A program made the translations under genes and the position numbers. Source: Williamsia muralis (GTDB lineage Bacteria; Actinomycetota; Actinomycetes; Mycobacteriales; Mycobacteriaceae). Taken from it: 64,000 nt of DNA. The stretch covers positions 248,001-312,000 of the forward strand of contig NZ_PEBD01000004.1 of assembly GCF_002735905.1 (NCBI RefSeq), read 5' to 3'. This document shows positions 52,001 through 62,680 of the stretch, piece after piece (position 1 is the stretch's first letter; each line of letters opens with the position of its first letter). The notes beneath the pieces were generated by a model. The model saw nothing but the letters and a program-made list of their open reading frames with translations, was not told the DNA's origin and searched no databases.

Positions 52001-54967
52001 GTTGCCGCACTGTTCACGTCCCTGTTCGGCCGCGATGACATCGGCGCAGACGACTCCTTCTTCGAACTCGGCGGGCACTCGTTGCTGGCGGCGCGCTTGG
52101 TCACGCAGATCCGGACCGAGTTCGGAGTGGACATCGACGTCCGGGCACCGTTCGACACGCCCACCGTTGCCGGCTTGGCGTCGTGGTTGGTGGCCCAGGT
52201 ACGCAGTGAGTTCGGCATCGACCTCGACGCGCATGACGATGACGAAGGCGGAGACTGGGATCTCGGCGGCAGTTCGATCGCGGAGGCTGCGGCGTCATCG
52301 TCTCTGACCGGCGCACCGCGTCGGCCCGCGATCTCTGCTCGCACCGAGGCGCCAGAACACGTGCCCCTGTCGTACTCACAGCTCGCGATGTGGTTCGCCC
52401 GTAGCTTCGAAGGGCCCAGTGCGGTCGGGAACATCCCGATGGCGGTGCGGATCGATGGTCCGCTTGATGTGCCTGCCCTGACCGACGCATTGGGCGACGT
52501 GATCGCCCGCCACTCGGCTCTGCGGACAACGTTTGTCGAGCGAGAAGGTGTGCCGTATCAGGTTGTCGGACCCGTCGAGCCCGCGGTGTTGCCACTCACG
52601 GTGGTGAACGGCACGTCGATCGCCGAGAAGGAAGCGCAGCTGAGTTCGGAACTCGAGCGGGTGGCCGGCCATACTTTCGCGATCGAATCCGAACGGCTGA
52701 TCCGTACGGAGCTGTTCTCACTCGGCGAGAATTCGCATGTGCTGTCGATCTTGGTGCATCACATGGTGATCGACCACTGGTCGTTCAACGTGCTGCTGGC
52801 CGATGTGGGCACCGCCTACCGCCACCGCCTCGGTCATCGGTCGGCGCCGCCCTGGTTGCCCCTGCCGATCCAGTACAGCGACTACGCGTTGTGGCAACGC
52901 GACCTCTTCGAACCAGGCGCGGTGGCGCACGACGTGGGTGATGCGCAGCTCGAGTACTGGCGGTCGACGTTGGCGGGCATTCCCGACCACATCACCGTCG
53001 CAGCGGACCGTCCCCGGCCCGCGGTGCTCGGAAAGTCCGGCGAGATCGTGACGTTCGCCGTGCCCGCAGATCTGCGGGCCAAGTTGCGTTCGGTGGCCGA
53101 TCGCGCCGGCGTCAGCGAGTTCATGTTGCTGAACTCTGCGGTGGCGACCCTGCTGCACAAACTGGGCGGCGGCGACGACATCACCATCGGTACGCCGGTC
53201 GCCGGCCGGACCGACGATGCCACGGCCGACATCGTCGGGCTGTTCGCGAACATGGTGGTGTTACGCAACGACTTCAGCGGAAGCCCGACGCTGCACGACG
53301 TCCTCATCAGGGGGAGAGATGCAGCGCTGGGAGCGTACGCCAACCAGGACGTGCCCATCGAGCGCCTCGTCGAAGCACTCAACCCGCGCCGCACCCGGTC
53401 CCGTAATCCACTGTTCCAAGTGATGATGCACTTTCGTGATGAGCACAGCCGGGATGAGCACGGCCGCGCCGAGAGCGGTGCCTCCAGCGCATCGGCACTG
53501 ACCGACGGAACCACGATCTCGTTGCTGCCGGTGGATTTCGAGACTTCGTTCCTCGACCTGAACATCATCTTCGCCTCGCAAGCCGATGGCGGTCTGGCCG
53601 CACGCCTCGTGGCATCGACGGATCTCTACGATCGCGACACCGCCGAAGAGCTGGCCCGCCGAATGATCGTCATGCTCGAGCACTTTGCCGACCACGTGGA
53701 CACTCCGGTGGAGAAGGCGGACGTGTTTCTTGCCGACGAACGTCACCGCCTTCTCGACCAGTGGTGCGATGGAGGACCGCCTGATGTCGAGGCCTTCCGG
53801 GCCAGGATGAATGCCCTTCCTGCCGGCAGTGACACGATTGCGATCCGGCGGGGCGACGATGTCCTCGACTACCGTTCCCTCGCCGATGATCTGGCAAGCA
53901 ACGACGACGCGAGTGGCCCGCTGTCCGATGTCGTCACGGTGGCGCGCCGTGCGCTGCAAGGACATCCGTGTCATCTTCCGGTTCCGGGCACCGATGACAT
54001 TCGGTTGATCGCTGTTCGTTCCGGCGACCCGGTGATGGTCTCCGAACTTCTCGCCGGACTGTCGGACGGAGCGACCGTGGTGCTCGCCACCGACTCCGAA
54101 CGCACCGATCCGGCCGCCCTGGCGGCTGTGATCGCCGGGCAGTCGGCGCAGAGGGTGGTCGCTTCACCGGAGATGCTCGGCATGCTCCCGCACTCGGGGG
54201 TGTCGATGATGCCGTCGGTGCGGACCTGGGTGGCTGCCTCGGTCAGCACCCAACCATCTCTGGGCGAGACGCTCGGGTCCCTGTCTGCCGGTTCGGTTGC
54301 TGAGTACCGTTACACAGCAGGGGATCTGGATGCCATCTTGGTGACGGGCGAGCTGTCCGGTTCCCACTCCGCCTCTCAGTCCGGACGTCCGGTCCCAGGA
54401 TCGAAGGTATTGGTGCTCGATGCACACCTCGACCCGGTTCCGCCGGGGGTGGTGGGCGACGTCCACGTCCAGGTGGCGGGGTCGGGACGCGTGCGCACCG
54501 GTGACAGGGCGAGGTGGGACCGCACGGGTTCGCTTGTCTTCCAGATGCCGTCCGAGGCCACGGTGGCCGGTGGGGTCGTGGGCGTCGCCGGCGGCGGCGA
54601 ACAGCCCCGGACCGACACCGAGCGCGCGATCTGCGATGTTCTCGCGGAGTTGCTGGACATCGACGGCGTGGGTCGCGATGACAACTTCTTTGCACTCGGT
54701 GGCGACAGCGTCATCTCGATACAGCTCGCGGGAAAGCTTGCAGCCGAGAACATCCCGCTCACGCCACAGATGATCTTCGATCACCACACGATCGCCGAGG
54801 TGGCCACCGCAGTCGACGAGGCCCGTGCCGCAAATCCCGGATCGGATGAGGACCCCGAGGTCGGCCGGCCCGAGGCCCCCGCATCAACCCATGCGCCGAT
54901 GTCTGTCTCCGGGTTGAGTGACGACGCCCTGGCAGCCCTAACCGCCTCGTGGAAACCGGGTTCATGA
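49031..54967 (+). CDS. mbtE: NRPS with degenerate second adenylation domain (MbtE-like)
   Basis: A 1978-residue NRPS with order C-A-PCP-C-A*-PCP. C1 (about 35-470) has HHICWDD at 172. A1 (about 490-970) is complete: [10 protein letters not shown] near 628, [30 protein letters not shown] and [13 protein letters not shown]1 has S1017 and C2 (about 1105-1560) has HHMVIDH at 1243. A* (about 1573-1865) is shrunken: it lacks the P-loop-like TSGSTG motif, YGPTE and the final GK lysine motif, but keeps a remnant [12 protein letters not shown] and [15 protein letters not shown]2 has S1893. A1 probably activates N6-hydroxylysine; by eye its code reads D-A-F-H-I-V-N-V-A-K. M. tuberculosis MbtE is about 1680 residues, roughly the size of this protein without A*. 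It overlaps mbtF by 4 bases. Confidence 0.93.
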   Translation: MPEDLISRRKELLRRKLAESGLASDVSVPVRTRSAGERSPLSVGQQRLWFLQTRDPDDTTLNVCVAYRLSGRLDVDRLRGALSDVVERHEILRTSYGVDDDGAPYQSAAEHVEVPWSEHDLTDLVEQSRSRRLEVLARREFGRPFDLARDVLLRATLVRTGRDEWVLIFVLHHICWDDDSWAVFFDDLNAAYDGRSAHREPIQFLDVATDPAALDVDDPAIAYWRELLSPAPEWLEMPAETPGVASKNAGRGSRAMSSDLIEAVNELARAASTTPFTVLLAAFGALIHRYTGATDFLVAVPITDRRKPGADRAIGYFGNTVLVRTTIDPRAPFADLIAATRDNALGAFGRQHVGIDRVVRELNPDRSGGDGLEQIVRLSFSTRKSAVGFALDGVTAEQLDLAASVTQMPLGLTVVRDGDDASVEAEYFAEVLDQAVVDDMLAAYVRLLHEAVASPSTQIVDLDILGERRTEIIERSHGGQVSATLATLPEMFESRVRAHPDQPAIIDDNHTLTYAELNARSNRLARWFISRDIGPEDLVALSLAASVEFVVAAVAVLKAGAAYLPIDPSYPQDRIDFLVEDARPRIVLSQADLAAAEQAAEVLSVVDPDDADRIRPLLPAGLAYVIYTSGSTGRPKGVPVPHAAIADHLAGFHAQFGMTAEDRLVQTSSVSFDASLFEVFCTLTLGATLVIPKSDGLQDIPYMADLLVRQGVTVMHMVPSMLGMFLLLPGVNEWTTLRQIPVGGEALPGEIADKFGTVFDAQLRNNYGPTEAVVAATHYPVDGPQGVRIVPIGVPNRNVTVYVLDAALQLVPTGVVGEIYIGGEQLARGYLGRPALTAERFVADPMSPGGRLYRTGDLARWNVDGDIEFVGRIDEQVKIRGFRIELGEVESALAGHPAVARALVIVTDDPRVGASLAAYLVAERDQTIEIGAVRDHAASVLPEYMVPSGFAVIDEIPLTAHGKLDRRALPEPVSSRPAESRAPTTPTEIRVAALFTSLFGRDDIGADDSFFELGGHSLLAARLVTQIRTEFGVDIDVRAPFDTPTVAGLASWLVAQVRSEFGIDLDAHDDDEGGDWDLGGSSIAEAAASSSLTGAPRRPAISARTEAPEHVPLSYSQLAMWFARSFEGPSAVGNIPMAVRIDGPLDVPALTDALGDVIARHSALRTTFVEREGVPYQVVGPVEPAVLPLTVVNGTSIAEKEAQLSSELERVAGHTFAIESERLIRTELFSLGENSHVLSILVHHMVIDHWSFNVLLADVGTAYRHRLGHRSAPPWLPLPIQYSDYALWQRDLFEPGAVAHDVGDAQLEYWRSTLAGIPDHITVAADRPRPAVLGKSGEIVTFAVPADLRAKLRSVADRAGVSEFMLLNSAVATLLHKLGGGDDITIGTPVAGRTDDATADIVGLFANMVVLRNDFSGSPTLHDVLIRGRDAALGAYANQDVPIERLVEALNPRRTRSRNPLFQVMMHFRDEHSRDEHGRAESGASSASALTDGTTISLLPVDFETSFLDLNIIFASQADGGLAARLVASTDLYDRDTAEELARRMIVMLEHFADHVDTPVEKADVFLADERHRLLDQWCDGGPPDVEAFRARMNALPAGSDTIAIRRGDDVLDYRSLADDLASNDDASGPLSDVVTVARRALQGHPCHLPVPGTDDIRLIAVRSGDPVMVSELLAGLSDGATVVLATDSERTDPAALAAVIAGQSAQRVVASPEMLGMLPHSGVSMMPSVRTWVAASVSTQPSLGETLGSLSAGSVAEYRYTAGDLDAILVTGELSGSHSASQSGRPVPGSKVLVLDAHLDPVPPGVVGDVHVQVAGSGRVRTGDRARWDRTGSLVFQMPSEATVAGGVVGVAGGGEQPRTDTERAICDVLAELLDIDGVGRDDNFFALGGDSVISIQLAGKLAAENIPLTPQMIFDHHTIAEVATAVDEARAANPGSDEDPEVGRPEAPASTHAPMSVSGLSDDALAALTASWKPGS

Positions 54968-57900
54968 CCGAGGACGTGGTCAATCGCTCCGCACCCGCCA
55001 TCGAGGATGTTCTGGCACTGAGTCCACTGCAGGAGGGGCTCTTCTCACTCGCCGAGATCGCGGGCGACGACCTCGATCTGTACACGATGCAATTCATCGT
55101 CGAGATCAGCGGCGATGTGAACACCGAGTTGTTGCGCAGAAGCGTCGAGGTGATCCTCGAGCGCCACCCGAACCTGAGGGTCTCCTTCTGGGACCGCGAC
55201 ATCCCCAAACCCGTACAGATCGTTCCCACCTGGGTCGAACTGCCGTGGGCCGAGCGTTCCGCCACCCCGGGCGAGTTCGATTCGATCGCCGGATCCGAGC
55301 GGCGACGCAAGTTCGATCTGTCCCGGGGCCCCGCGCTGCGTGTGCTGCTGGTGAACATGCCTGACGACCGCCGGCGACTGCTGATCACCGCGCACCACAT
55401 CTTGATGGACGGGTGGGCCGTCGCGATCTTCTTCCAGGAGATGTTGGCTGTGTACGAGGCGGGCGGCGATGGCAGGTCATTGCCTCTGCCGCGGCCATAC
55501 CGTGACTACATCGGCTGGCTGGCGGCCCAGGACGATGACTCCGCGTTGGCGAGTTGGGTCGACTACCTCGCGCCGTTACGTGGTCCGGTGATGCTGGCCG
55601 AAGGCCGCGGGGCCGAGCCGGATTCGGTCCCCCGGCGCACGAGAGTGCAGCTGAACCGGTCCGACACCACCAGGCTGACATCGTGGGCACGGACCCAGGG
55701 TCTGACGGTGAACACCGTCGTCCAATACGCATGGGCAGTGGTGTTGGGACGGCTGACCGATCGGCGTGACGTGGTGTTCGGCACCACCATCTCGGGTCGG
55801 CCGGACTCCCTGCCCGGCGTCGAGGGCATGATCGGCCTGTTCATCAACACTGTTCCCTCTGTGGTCGTCTTCGAACCCGGCACATCGGTGGCAGAAAGTC
55901 TTGCGGCACTGCAGCGAGACTCTGCGCGGATGCGCGATCTCGGCTATCTCGGTCTGTCTGCGGTGCAGCGTGCCGCAGGGCACGGCAGTCTCTTCGACAC
56001 CCTGTTCGTCTTCGAGAACGCCCCGATCGGTGCGGTGACCGACCCTCTCAGCACCAGCGATGGGACGCGATTCTTGCCCGTGGCGATGGAGAGCCTCGCG
56101 CACTACCCACTCACCATCGCGGCATACCTGCAGAACGGTTCCTTGGTGGTGATGGCAGAGGCCATCGACGAGGCCCTTCCGCACCTGCCCGCCGTAGACA
56201 TTGCTGAGCGGATCCTGCAGGTGCTCAAGCAGATTCCCGATTCTGGGTCTGCCGGTACCGACGCGCTCGACGTGCTGCTACCCGCCGAGCACACTGCCAC
56301 CGAACGCGGTGTCGCCGTCGATGACGTGCCCACCGGCACCATCGCTGCCGCGTTCCTCCGCCAGGCCGCGATGACCCCGTACGCGACCGCACTCACCACC
56401 ACGACCACCCAGTTCACCTATGCCGAATTGCGCGACCGCACACTGCGTGTGGCTCAGGAACTCCGCCACCGTGGAGTCGGTCCGGAAGACGTGGTGGCGA
56501 TCGCGCTGGAGCGGTCGGCCGATTCGGTGATCTCGATCCTCGGTGTGCTGGCCGCTGGTGCGGCGTACGTCCCCGTGGATGTCTCGCTGCCGGCGGCGCG
56601 GATCGAATCGATTCTGCGACAGTCGAACTCCGCCTTCGTGATCACCAGGTCAGATGTGCTGCTCGCAGAGCTCCTGGGCGGTGCCACAACCGTACTGCGG
56701 CTCGACGACCCGGCGGTGACCGATTCGATCGCACGCCGAGAACCCGTGCCGCCATCGGTGCCGGACGAGCCCCACCTCAGCGCCTATCTCATCTTCACCT
56801 CCGGCTCGACCGGTGAGCCCAAAGGTGTCATCGGTACCAACGGCGCCGTGCTGAGCTACTTCGCCGACCACCGGGACCGGGTGTACGCGCCCGCGAAGAA
56901 TCGCCTCGGCCGCCCGTTGCGCATCGCTCACGCGTGGTCGCTCAGTTTCGACGCGTCGTGGCAACCACTGGTCGGTCTGCTCGACGGGCACAGCGTCCAT
57001 CTGTTCGACTCCGAGGACATGCGTGATGCCGACGCCCTCGTCGAGGGGATCATCACGCACGGACTCGACATGATCGACACGTCCCCGTCGATGTTCGGGC
57101 AACTCTCGGGTGCCGGCCTGATCCCGGCGAACAGCACGCGCACACCGCTGTCGGTGCTGGCGCTCGGCGGCGAGGCCATCAGCGCGGCACTGTGGAAACA
57201 GTTGCAAGAGTTCGACGATCTGGACGTCTACAACTGCTATGGACCCACCGAGACCACTGTCGAAGCCGTGGTCGCAACGGTCAAGGAATCACCCACACCC
57301 ACGGTCGGTCAGGCCGTGGACCGCATGACGGCGCACGTTCTGGATTCGGCTTTGCGGCCCGTTCCGCGTGGGGTAGCGGGGGAGCTGTATCTCGCCGGCG
57401 AGCAGGTCGCCCGCGGTTACGCTGCGCAGCCCGGGATGACCGCCGGGCGGTTTGTCGCCAACCCCACCGGTGCCGGCGACAGGATGTACCGAACCGGGGA
57501 CCTCGTCCGGCATCTGCCCGACGGCAAGCTGACCTTTCTCGGCCGGGCTGACAGTCAGGTGAAGATCCGGGGATATCGCATCGAGATCGGCGAGATCGAG
57601 AGCGCCTTGCGCGGCGTGCCGGGCGTGAAAACGGCTGCGGTGGTGGTACTTCGACGTTCGGCCGGGGCCACGCTGGTCGGCTTTGTTGTCGGAACGTCTA
57701 TGTCGGATCAACGGATTCGTGCGTTCCTCGCCGAACGCCTGCCCACCCATATGCTTCCCGCCCGAGTGCTGACGCTCGAGTCCTTGCCGATGACATCAAA
57801 CGGCAAGCTGGACAACGACATCCTGACGAATCTGGCGCGAGACGCACTGTCGGCCAGGACAGGAGCCGATGCGCTGCCGTCGACGGACACCGAGCGAGCC

Positions 57901-59523
57901 TTGTGCACGGCGTTCGCCGAATTGATCGGCGGGCCCCCGCCAGGCGTCGACGAGGACTTCTTCGATCTCGGGTTGGACAGCATCGTCGCCATGTCGCTGG
58001 TGAACGCGCTCAGACGATTCGGCGTGCACGTCAGTCCACGAGCGGTTCTCGAGAACCCCTCGGTGCGCTCTCTTGCCGCGGCCATCGATGCCGGTGAGGT
58101 GGCCGTGGTCGACGACGACGGCGAGCACGACGGCCCCGGCGAGGTGGTTGCACTGCCGATCGTCCGGTGGATGTACGAGTACGGTCGTTTCCGTCGGTTC
58201 ACCCAGACAACTTTGATCGCATTGCCGGAGGGTGTGACGGACGGAGACGTGCAGTCGGTGCTGCAAGCGCTGCTCGACCGCCACGACATGCTGCGGTCGA
58301 AGCTGTACTCCGATCCGTCCGGCCACCGGCTCGTGACGCGAGAGATCGGGGCGGTGAGCGGGGCGGACATCATCGAGACGGTTGTGGTGGCCGAAGACCC
58401 GGGCCGTGCAGTCGAGGACGCCGCTCGGATCGCGGCGGGGCGGATCGACCCCGAAGCCGGCGCCATGATGGCCGCTGTTCGACTACAGAACCCGGTCGGC
58501 GCAGACGTGTTGCTCCTCGCCATCCACCATCTGGCGACAGATGCGGTGTCCTGGCAGATACTCTTCGGCGATCTCGCCGAGTGCGGACGCATGCTGAGCG
58601 AGGGATCGGCGCCCGTTCTGGGACGTGTGTCCACCTCGTATCGACGCTGGACGCACTTGCTCACCGAGCGGAGCGGATCCGAGGACGTTCTTGCGCAGCA
58701 GGATTATTGGGTCGGTCAACTCGCGGGGCCCGACCCGGAGATCGGGGAGCGGCCTCCCGATCCGGCCGTCGACGACTGGTCGTCGCTGCAGACCACCGAC
58801 GCACACACCACCACCGAGATCACCGGCCGCGTGCTGGCGAAACTGGCGGGCCAGGACGCCGGGATGCGCGAGTTCCTGCTGACTGCCCTCACCATTGCCG
58901 TGACGACGTGGCGAACCGTCAACGGGCAGGACAACACCGGCGGTGCTCTGATCGCCCTCGAGGGACACGGCCGCGAAGACGGCGTGGTGGCAGGTGAAGT
59001 GGACACCTCGGAGACCGTCGGGTGGTTCACCAGCGTCTTCCCGGTCCGGCTCGGTGCGGGCAAGCCGGTCGACCTCGACGCGGTCACACGCGTTCCGGAA
59101 GTCGCAGTTGCCCTGTTGGATTCGGTCACCTCGCATGTCGGCGCCATCCCGCGTCGCGGGATCGACTACGGCTTGCTACGCCATGTCGAGCGGGTTCCAG
59201 GCCTCGTGGATCTCGCCGACCCGCAGATCGAGTTCAACTACCTCGGGCGGTTCGATCTGAGTTCGGCCGGAGCGACGGACAATCCCAGACCGTGGTCGGC
59301 CATCACCGACCTCGAACTCAACGGTCATCTGCCCACCGCCCCAGAACCCGAGTTGCCGCTCCGGTACGCACTGGACGTGGTCGCAGTCGTCCGGGGCACG
59401 GTCGAGGGGCCGCAGTTGGTCACCAGCCTGCGCTGGAGTGAGTCGCTGATGAACGCCAGGCAGGCCGACGACCTCGCCGGTATCTGGCAGGAGTGTGTGG
59501 CCGCGCTCGCCCGCGCCCTCTGA
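54964..59523 (+). CDS. mbtF: NRPS: condensation, adenylation, carrier, epimerisation-like domain (MbtF-like)
   Basis: A 1519-residue NRPS. A condensation domain has HHILMDG at 144; an adenylation domain has [10 protein letters not shown] near 612, CYGPTE and [15 protein letters not shown]; a carrier has S1006 in LGLDS. The C-terminal domain (about 1050-1510) has [10 protein letters not shown] at 1188 and FNYLGRF, the marks of epimerisation domains. In M. tuberculosis MbtF adds the second N6-hydroxylysine and the chain is released as a seven-membered lactam; no thioesterase is present here either. By eye the adenylation code is D-A-Q-D-A-G-C-V-E-K. ATG 54964 overlaps the mbtE stop. It is convergent with the SagB-like gene. 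Confidence 0.93.
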   Translation: MTEDVVNRSAPAIEDVLALSPLQEGLFSLAEIAGDDLDLYTMQFIVEISGDVNTELLRRSVEVILERHPNLRVSFWDRDIPKPVQIVPTWVELPWAERSATPGEFDSIAGSERRRKFDLSRGPALRVLLVNMPDDRRRLLITAHHILMDGWAVAIFFQEMLAVYEAGGDGRSLPLPRPYRDYIGWLAAQDDDSALASWVDYLAPLRGPVMLAEGRGAEPDSVPRRTRVQLNRSDTTRLTSWARTQGLTVNTVVQYAWAVVLGRLTDRRDVVFGTTISGRPDSLPGVEGMIGLFINTVPSVVVFEPGTSVAESLAALQRDSARMRDLGYLGLSAVQRAAGHGSLFDTLFVFENAPIGAVTDPLSTSDGTRFLPVAMESLAHYPLTIAAYLQNGSLVVMAEAIDEALPHLPAVDIAERILQVLKQIPDSGSAGTDALDVLLPAEHTATERGVAVDDVPTGTIAAAFLRQAAMTPYATALTTTTTQFTYAELRDRTLRVAQELRHRGVGPEDVVAIALERSADSVISILGVLAAGAAYVPVDVSLPAARIESILRQSNSAFVITRSDVLLAELLGGATTVLRLDDPAVTDSIARREPVPPSVPDEPHLSAYLIFTSGSTGEPKGVIGTNGAVLSYFADHRDRVYAPAKNRLGRPLRIAHAWSLSFDASWQPLVGLLDGHSVHLFDSEDMRDADALVEGIITHGLDMIDTSPSMFGQLSGAGLIPANSTRTPLSVLALGGEAISAALWKQLQEFDDLDVYNCYGPTETTVEAVVATVKESPTPTVGQAVDRMTAHVLDSALRPVPRGVAGELYLAGEQVARGYAAQPGMTAGRFVANPTGAGDRMYRTGDLVRHLPDGKLTFLGRADSQVKIRGYRIEIGEIESALRGVPGVKTAAVVVLRRSAGATLVGFVVGTSMSDQRIRAFLAERLPTHMLPARVLTLESLPMTSNGKLDNDILTNLARDALSARTGADALPSTDTERALCTAFAELIGGPPPGVDEDFFDLGLDSIVAMSLVNALRRFGVHVSPRAVLENPSVRSLAAAIDAGEVAVVDDDGEHDGPGEVVALPIVRWMYEYGRFRRFTQTTLIALPEGVTDGDVQSVLQALLDRHDMLRSKLYSDPSGHRLVTREIGAVSGADIIETVVVAEDPGRAVEDAARIAAGRIDPEAGAMMAAVRLQNPVGADVLLLAIHHLATDAVSWQILFGDLAECGRMLSEGSAPVLGRVSTSYRRWTHLLTERSGSEDVLAQQDYWVGQLAGPDPEIGERPPDPAVDDWSSLQTTDAHTTTEITGRVLAKLAGQDAGMREFLLTALTIAVTTWRTVNGQDNTGGALIALEGHGREDGVVAGEVDTSETVGWFTSVFPVRLGAGKPVDLDAVTRVPEVAVALLDSVTSHVGAIPRRGIDYGLLRHVERVPGLVDLADPQIEFNYLGRFDLSSAGATDNPRPWSAITDLELNGHLPTAPEPELPLRYALDVVAVVRGTVEGPQLVTSLRWSESLMNARQADDLAGIWQECVAALARAL

Positions 59524-59557
59524 CGTCGGGTTCTCGTCCACGACTGGACTGGTTGAC

Positions 59558-60922
59558 CTACCGGCGCGGGGAGCCGAGAACCAGACTGCCCATGGCACAT
59601 TCGGTCATCTCATCGACCCCGGCCAGTTCGGCGAATGCGGCAGTGTCGCAGTAGCCCTGCGCCACCGACCCCATGCCCATGTCGGTGGCCACCAGCGACA
59701 TCGTCTGGGTCAGCACACCGACATGCTTGAGCATGACTGCGTAAGGAATCTGCTCGTAGGTCCACATCACCCGGCCTACGCGTGCGGCGAAGACGAACAG
59801 GATCTGCGGCAGCTGTCCGTCGGCGAGAGTGAGCGACGACGGGGTGAGCAGCCGGCTGATCGCCGGATGGTCGATGGCGGCCACCGGACGCAGTGCGTGA
59901 TCGAATGCGTCGTAGTGGTACATCCCGGGAGCGAGTCCGTGCACCTGTCGCACAACGGGATACACCTCCATCTCGTACAGACCCCCGCCCGATGGGAACG
60001 GCCTCGACGGGAACTCCTCGTCCCCGATCACCCGGAGCGTCCGGTTCCGTGCCGTGCGAAAGAGGAACTCTCCGAGTTGGGCGACGGTGGGCGGGGACTG
60101 GGCCGCGAAGTCGCGGCACGAGGTGCGGTCCTCGATCGCGGCGGTGAGTGAATGCCCAGCGACGCGCAGGCTGTTCAGGTCGGGAGGGGGCAAGGCGATC
60201 GGGTCTGTTACATAGGCGGTCTTGCGAGCGGGCAGGGGAGGGAACGTACCGGCCGCCCATTTGGTCGGCCCGAAGCGTCCCCAGTCTCGGGTGCGCACAC
60301 CGAACGTGCTCCGGCGATGGAACCACAGTTCGTGCGGACCCCAACTGCGGGTGGCGAAGTCGTCGTGCTCGGATCGCGGGTCGGTGACAAAACCCGCCCA
60401 GCCCAGGTCGTCGGTCAACCTCGACAGGGCATCGGGAGAGAGCTCCCCGGTGGCGGACATGCCTGCGATGGCCGCGAGCACCCGCCCGTCGTGTATCTCG
60501 ATGTCACACCACGACATCGGATGTTCTGCAACACAACGGTCGTCGATCCGATGGATCACAGCGAACTTCGACAGGGTGATCGGTACCCGGCCGGCCTCGG
60601 GGGCCGTTCGCGCCGGCGGAGGCGCAAACGGCAGCAGCGAGTACAGGTCCACTCCGCCCGACCGGACGGTGACCTTAAGCAGTCCGGCCGTGATGAGTCG
60701 ATCGAGCAGAGGGCTGACACGGGTGTCGGCCGGGTCGAGTTGGGTGGGTTCTCGGCCCAGCGCTTTGAGCAGTCGGATCTGTTCGGGTGACAGCCCGGTG
60801 AGGCGCTGTTTGTCGGGCAACAACACCGCCACGCCGCCGGGGGCGGTCATGCAGGACGCTCCCGGCCGGAAGGCGTAGACGAACTGCAGGTCACCCATCG
60901 AGGATGGGTTGGCCCCGGTCAC
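59558..60922 (-). CDS. SagB-like nitroreductase-fold oxidase, predicted azoline oxidase
   Basis: A 454-residue protein. An N-terminal winged-helix-like region (about 20-95) carries SPEQIRLLKALGRE. The C-terminal half (about 250-454) is an FMN nitroreductase fold of the SagB/ThcOx type, with DRTSCRDFAAQSPPTVAQLG, PFPSGGGLYEMEVYPVVRQV and the late AVMLKHVGVLTQTMSLVATD. SagB enzymes oxidise thiazolines and oxazolines to thiazoles and oxazoles. Here the likely substrate is the hydroxyphenyl-oxazoline made by MbtB, giving an oxazole as in nocobactins. GTG 60922 overlaps the upstream lipoprotein gene by 4 bases (GTGA). The link to the siderophore is inferred from position. Confidence 0.8.
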   Translation of the reverse strand: MTGANPSSMGDLQFVYAFRPGASCMTAPGGVAVLLPDKQRLTGLSPEQIRLLKALGREPTQLDPADTRVSPLLDRLITAGLLKVTVRSGGVDLYSLLPFAPPPARTAPEAGRVPITLSKFAVIHRIDDRCVAEHPMSWCDIEIHDGRVLAAIAGMSATGELSPDALSRLTDDLGWAGFVTDPRSEHDDFATRSWGPHELWFHRRSTFGVRTRDWGRFGPTKWAAGTFPPLPARKTAYVTDPIALPPPDLNSLRVAGHSLTAAIEDRTSCRDFAAQSPPTVAQLGEFLFRTARNRTLRVIGDEEFPSRPFPSGGGLYEMEVYPVVRQVHGLAPGMYHYDAFDHALRPVAAIDHPAISRLLTPSSLTLADGQLPQILFVFAARVGRVMWTYEQIPYAVMLKHVGVLTQTMSLVATDMGMGSVAQGYCDTAAFAELAGVDEMTECAMGSLVLGSPRR

Positions 60923-61926
60923 TTGGCAGCGGCGTCGAATGCGGGCGTGATCTTGTCGAGGACGTACGGAAGTGACAGCGGCGACGGTTGATTGATGCCG
61001 CTGATCTCGGCGACACTGAGCCACGACACGGCTTTGTCCTTGACCGAGGTCAGGTTCTTGTATCCCGGCAGACTTTCGAGGGCGCCCCGCATCTGCGGTG
61101 AATTGGCCGTCACCACCAGCAGATCCGAGTTCATCAGCGGCACGTTCTCGGTGGAGATCGGGAACCGCGGTTCACCGTTCTTCTTGAACGTGTCGAGCAA
61201 GCTGGGGGCCATCGCCATACCGAGTGACGAGAAGAGGGTGGCCGCACCGTCATTGGGATCACCGAAGACCTGGATCTGGTCGTTGGTGAACATGTACGCC
61301 AGCGAGAAGGTCTTGCCGTTCAGCCCGGGATGGTCCTGCTTGATCTGGTCGACCTTGGCGTGGACGCCATCGATGATCTCCTTGGCCTTGTCGGGCTGAC
61401 GCAGCACCGTGCCCATGAAGGTCACCATGTCCTCCCACGGATCGACCTGCTGTCCGGTGATCGACGGGATGGTGGGGGCGAGCTTGTTCAGCTTCTCGTA
61501 AGTCTCCTGCTGTTCGCCGAAGTTCGTCGACAGGATGAGCTGCGGATCGACGGACGCGACCTGACTGGCGACGTCGCGAGCAGGGTCCACCGACTGCGAC
61601 GAGGCAAGGCGTTCTCCCACCCACGGCGTGGGTTCCTTGGTGAGCAATTCGACGTTGTCGAGGTAGGCCACCGGCGTCACACCGAACGCGAGGGCAACAT
61701 CGGTCCACTGGGTACCGAGGGTGACGATCCGTTCCGGTGTGCCGTCGATGGTGACCTGACCCATCGAGGTGTTCACCTGGATCGGACCGCCTGCGGAGTC
61801 GTCCTTCTCCTCGGGTGAACTGCAGGCGGAGATCAGCAGGATCAAGACGGCGAACACTGCGGTGAGGGCCGGGCCCCCGAGGCGGTTGAAACGGGTGGGC
61901 ATCTGCACTCTTTCGCTGACGGTCAT
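60919..61926 (-). CDS. lipoprotein iron-siderophore ABC substrate-binding protein
   Basis: A 335-residue lipoprotein. The signal peptide ends in the lipobox LISAC. The mature part is a FepB/TroA-type binding fold with a helical backbone: VTIDGTPERIVTLGTQWTDV, VASVDPQLILSTNFGEQQ and a long KEIIDGVHAKVDQIKQDHPG helix. It should capture a ferric siderophore at the cell surface; the matching permease and ATPase are not in the window. ATG 61926 overlaps the preceding reductase gene by 4 bases; ATG 61902 (MPTRFNRLGG) is an alternative with a slightly shorter signal peptide. The SagB-like gene follows with a GTGA overlap. Confidence 0.9.
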   Translation of the reverse strand: MTVSERVQMPTRFNRLGGPALTAVFAVLILLISACSSPEEKDDSAGGPIQVNTSMGQVTIDGTPERIVTLGTQWTDVALAFGVTPVAYLDNVELLTKEPTPWVGERLASSQSVDPARDVASQVASVDPQLILSTNFGEQQETYEKLNKLAPTIPSITGQQVDPWEDMVTFMGTVLRQPDKAKEIIDGVHAKVDQIKQDHPGLNGKTFSLAYMFTNDQIQVFGDPNDGAATLFSSLGMAMAPSLLDTFKKNGEPRFPISTENVPLMNSDLLVVTANSPQMRGALESLPGYKNLTSVKDKAVSWLSVAEISGINQPSPLSLPYVLDKITPAFDAAAK

Positions 61927-62624
61927 TTCCAGTAGGCCTGCGACTTGATCGCGGACTTGGGGATCTTGTGTATCGACTTGAGCGACTTGACGATGTCGCG
62001 CGTGGTGTGGAACTCGCAGGCAACCCATGCGTATGCGCCTGGGCCGCAACTCAACTCGCTCGCTGCTCTTCGCAGGGCCTGGCCCTTGTCTCCCCGATCG
62101 AACCACTGCACAGTTGTGCTGGATGTGGTGCGCAGCGGCAGATCGCGATCTGAGTCGTGCTGGTACTCGAGCCAGACGCGCACCGGCACGTCGCCGACGA
62201 CGTCAAGCAGCGAGTTGATCGCAGGGAGGGACGCGGGGTCGCCGAACAGGAGGTACTCGGTTGGGGGCGGTGTGGGGATCTCGAACTTCGAACCCATCAC
62301 AGACGCGTCGATCTCGTCGCCGGCCGCCGCGGAGGTCGCCCAGTCCGATGCCGGGCCGGGGTGGAGCGCGAACTCGATGTCGAAGCGGTCGGCCGCCGGA
62401 TCGGGGTCGACGAGGGTGTAGCCCCGTTGCTGCACCTTGTCACCGTTCGGGATCCACAGCCGGATCCACTGGGTCGGGTGACTCGGGTGGTGTTCCAGCA
62501 ACCCCCCCGCTGCGAATCCGAGACGGATGTAGCGGTCGGTGATCTGCTGTTTGCCCGTCACCGTGAGCCGGTAGTCGTTCGCCCCGAACGCCTTGAGGGC
62601 CAAACCGGACAGTCCTCTGGTCAT
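61923..62624 (-). CDS. siderophore-interacting protein (FAD/NADH ferric-siderophore reductase, ViuB/SIP type)
   Basis: A 233-residue flavoprotein of the SIP family that reduces and releases iron from internalised ferric siderophores. The FAD motif is QRGYTLVDPDPAADRFDIEF followed by LHPGPASDWA; the C-terminal SIP half ends in GPGAYAWVACEFHTTRDIVK and SAIKSQAYWK. The ATG 62624 lies 5 bases after an IdeR-like box. It heads a three-gene operon with the binding lipoprotein and the SagB-like oxidase, all joined by 4-base overlaps. Confidence 0.92.
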   Translation of the reverse strand: MTRGLSGLALKAFGANDYRLTVTGKQQITDRYIRLGFAAGGLLEHHPSHPTQWIRLWIPNGDKVQQRGYTLVDPDPAADRFDIEFALHPGPASDWATSAAAGDEIDASVMGSKFEIPTPPPTEYLLFGDPASLPAINSLLDVVGDVPVRVWLEYQHDSDRDLPLRTTSSTTVQWFDRGDKGQALRRAASELSCGPGAYAWVACEFHTTRDIVKSLKSIHKIPKSAIKSQAYWK

Positions 62625-62628
62625 GGGG

Positions 62629-62647
62629 TGAGCTTAGCCTAAGCTCC
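62629..62647. promoter_or_regulatory. IdeR-type iron box before the siderophore-reductase operon
   Basis: TGAGCTTAGCCTAAGCTCC matches 14 of 19 positions of the IdeR consensus and its arms GAGCTTA and TAAGCTC are exact complements. It lies directly upstream of the reductase start on the minus strand and 33 bases before the small membrane protein on the plus strand, so it could control both. Confidence 0.78.
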
Positions 62648-62680
62648 CTATGGATCGCGTTGCCGTGTTGTAATGGGCAA

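Noticed and set aside
52264-52360. Break between PCP1 and C2 of the MbtE-like protein as a gene boundary
   Set aside because: The frame continues without a stop and no start with a ribosome binding site is seen, so it is a linker within one protein.
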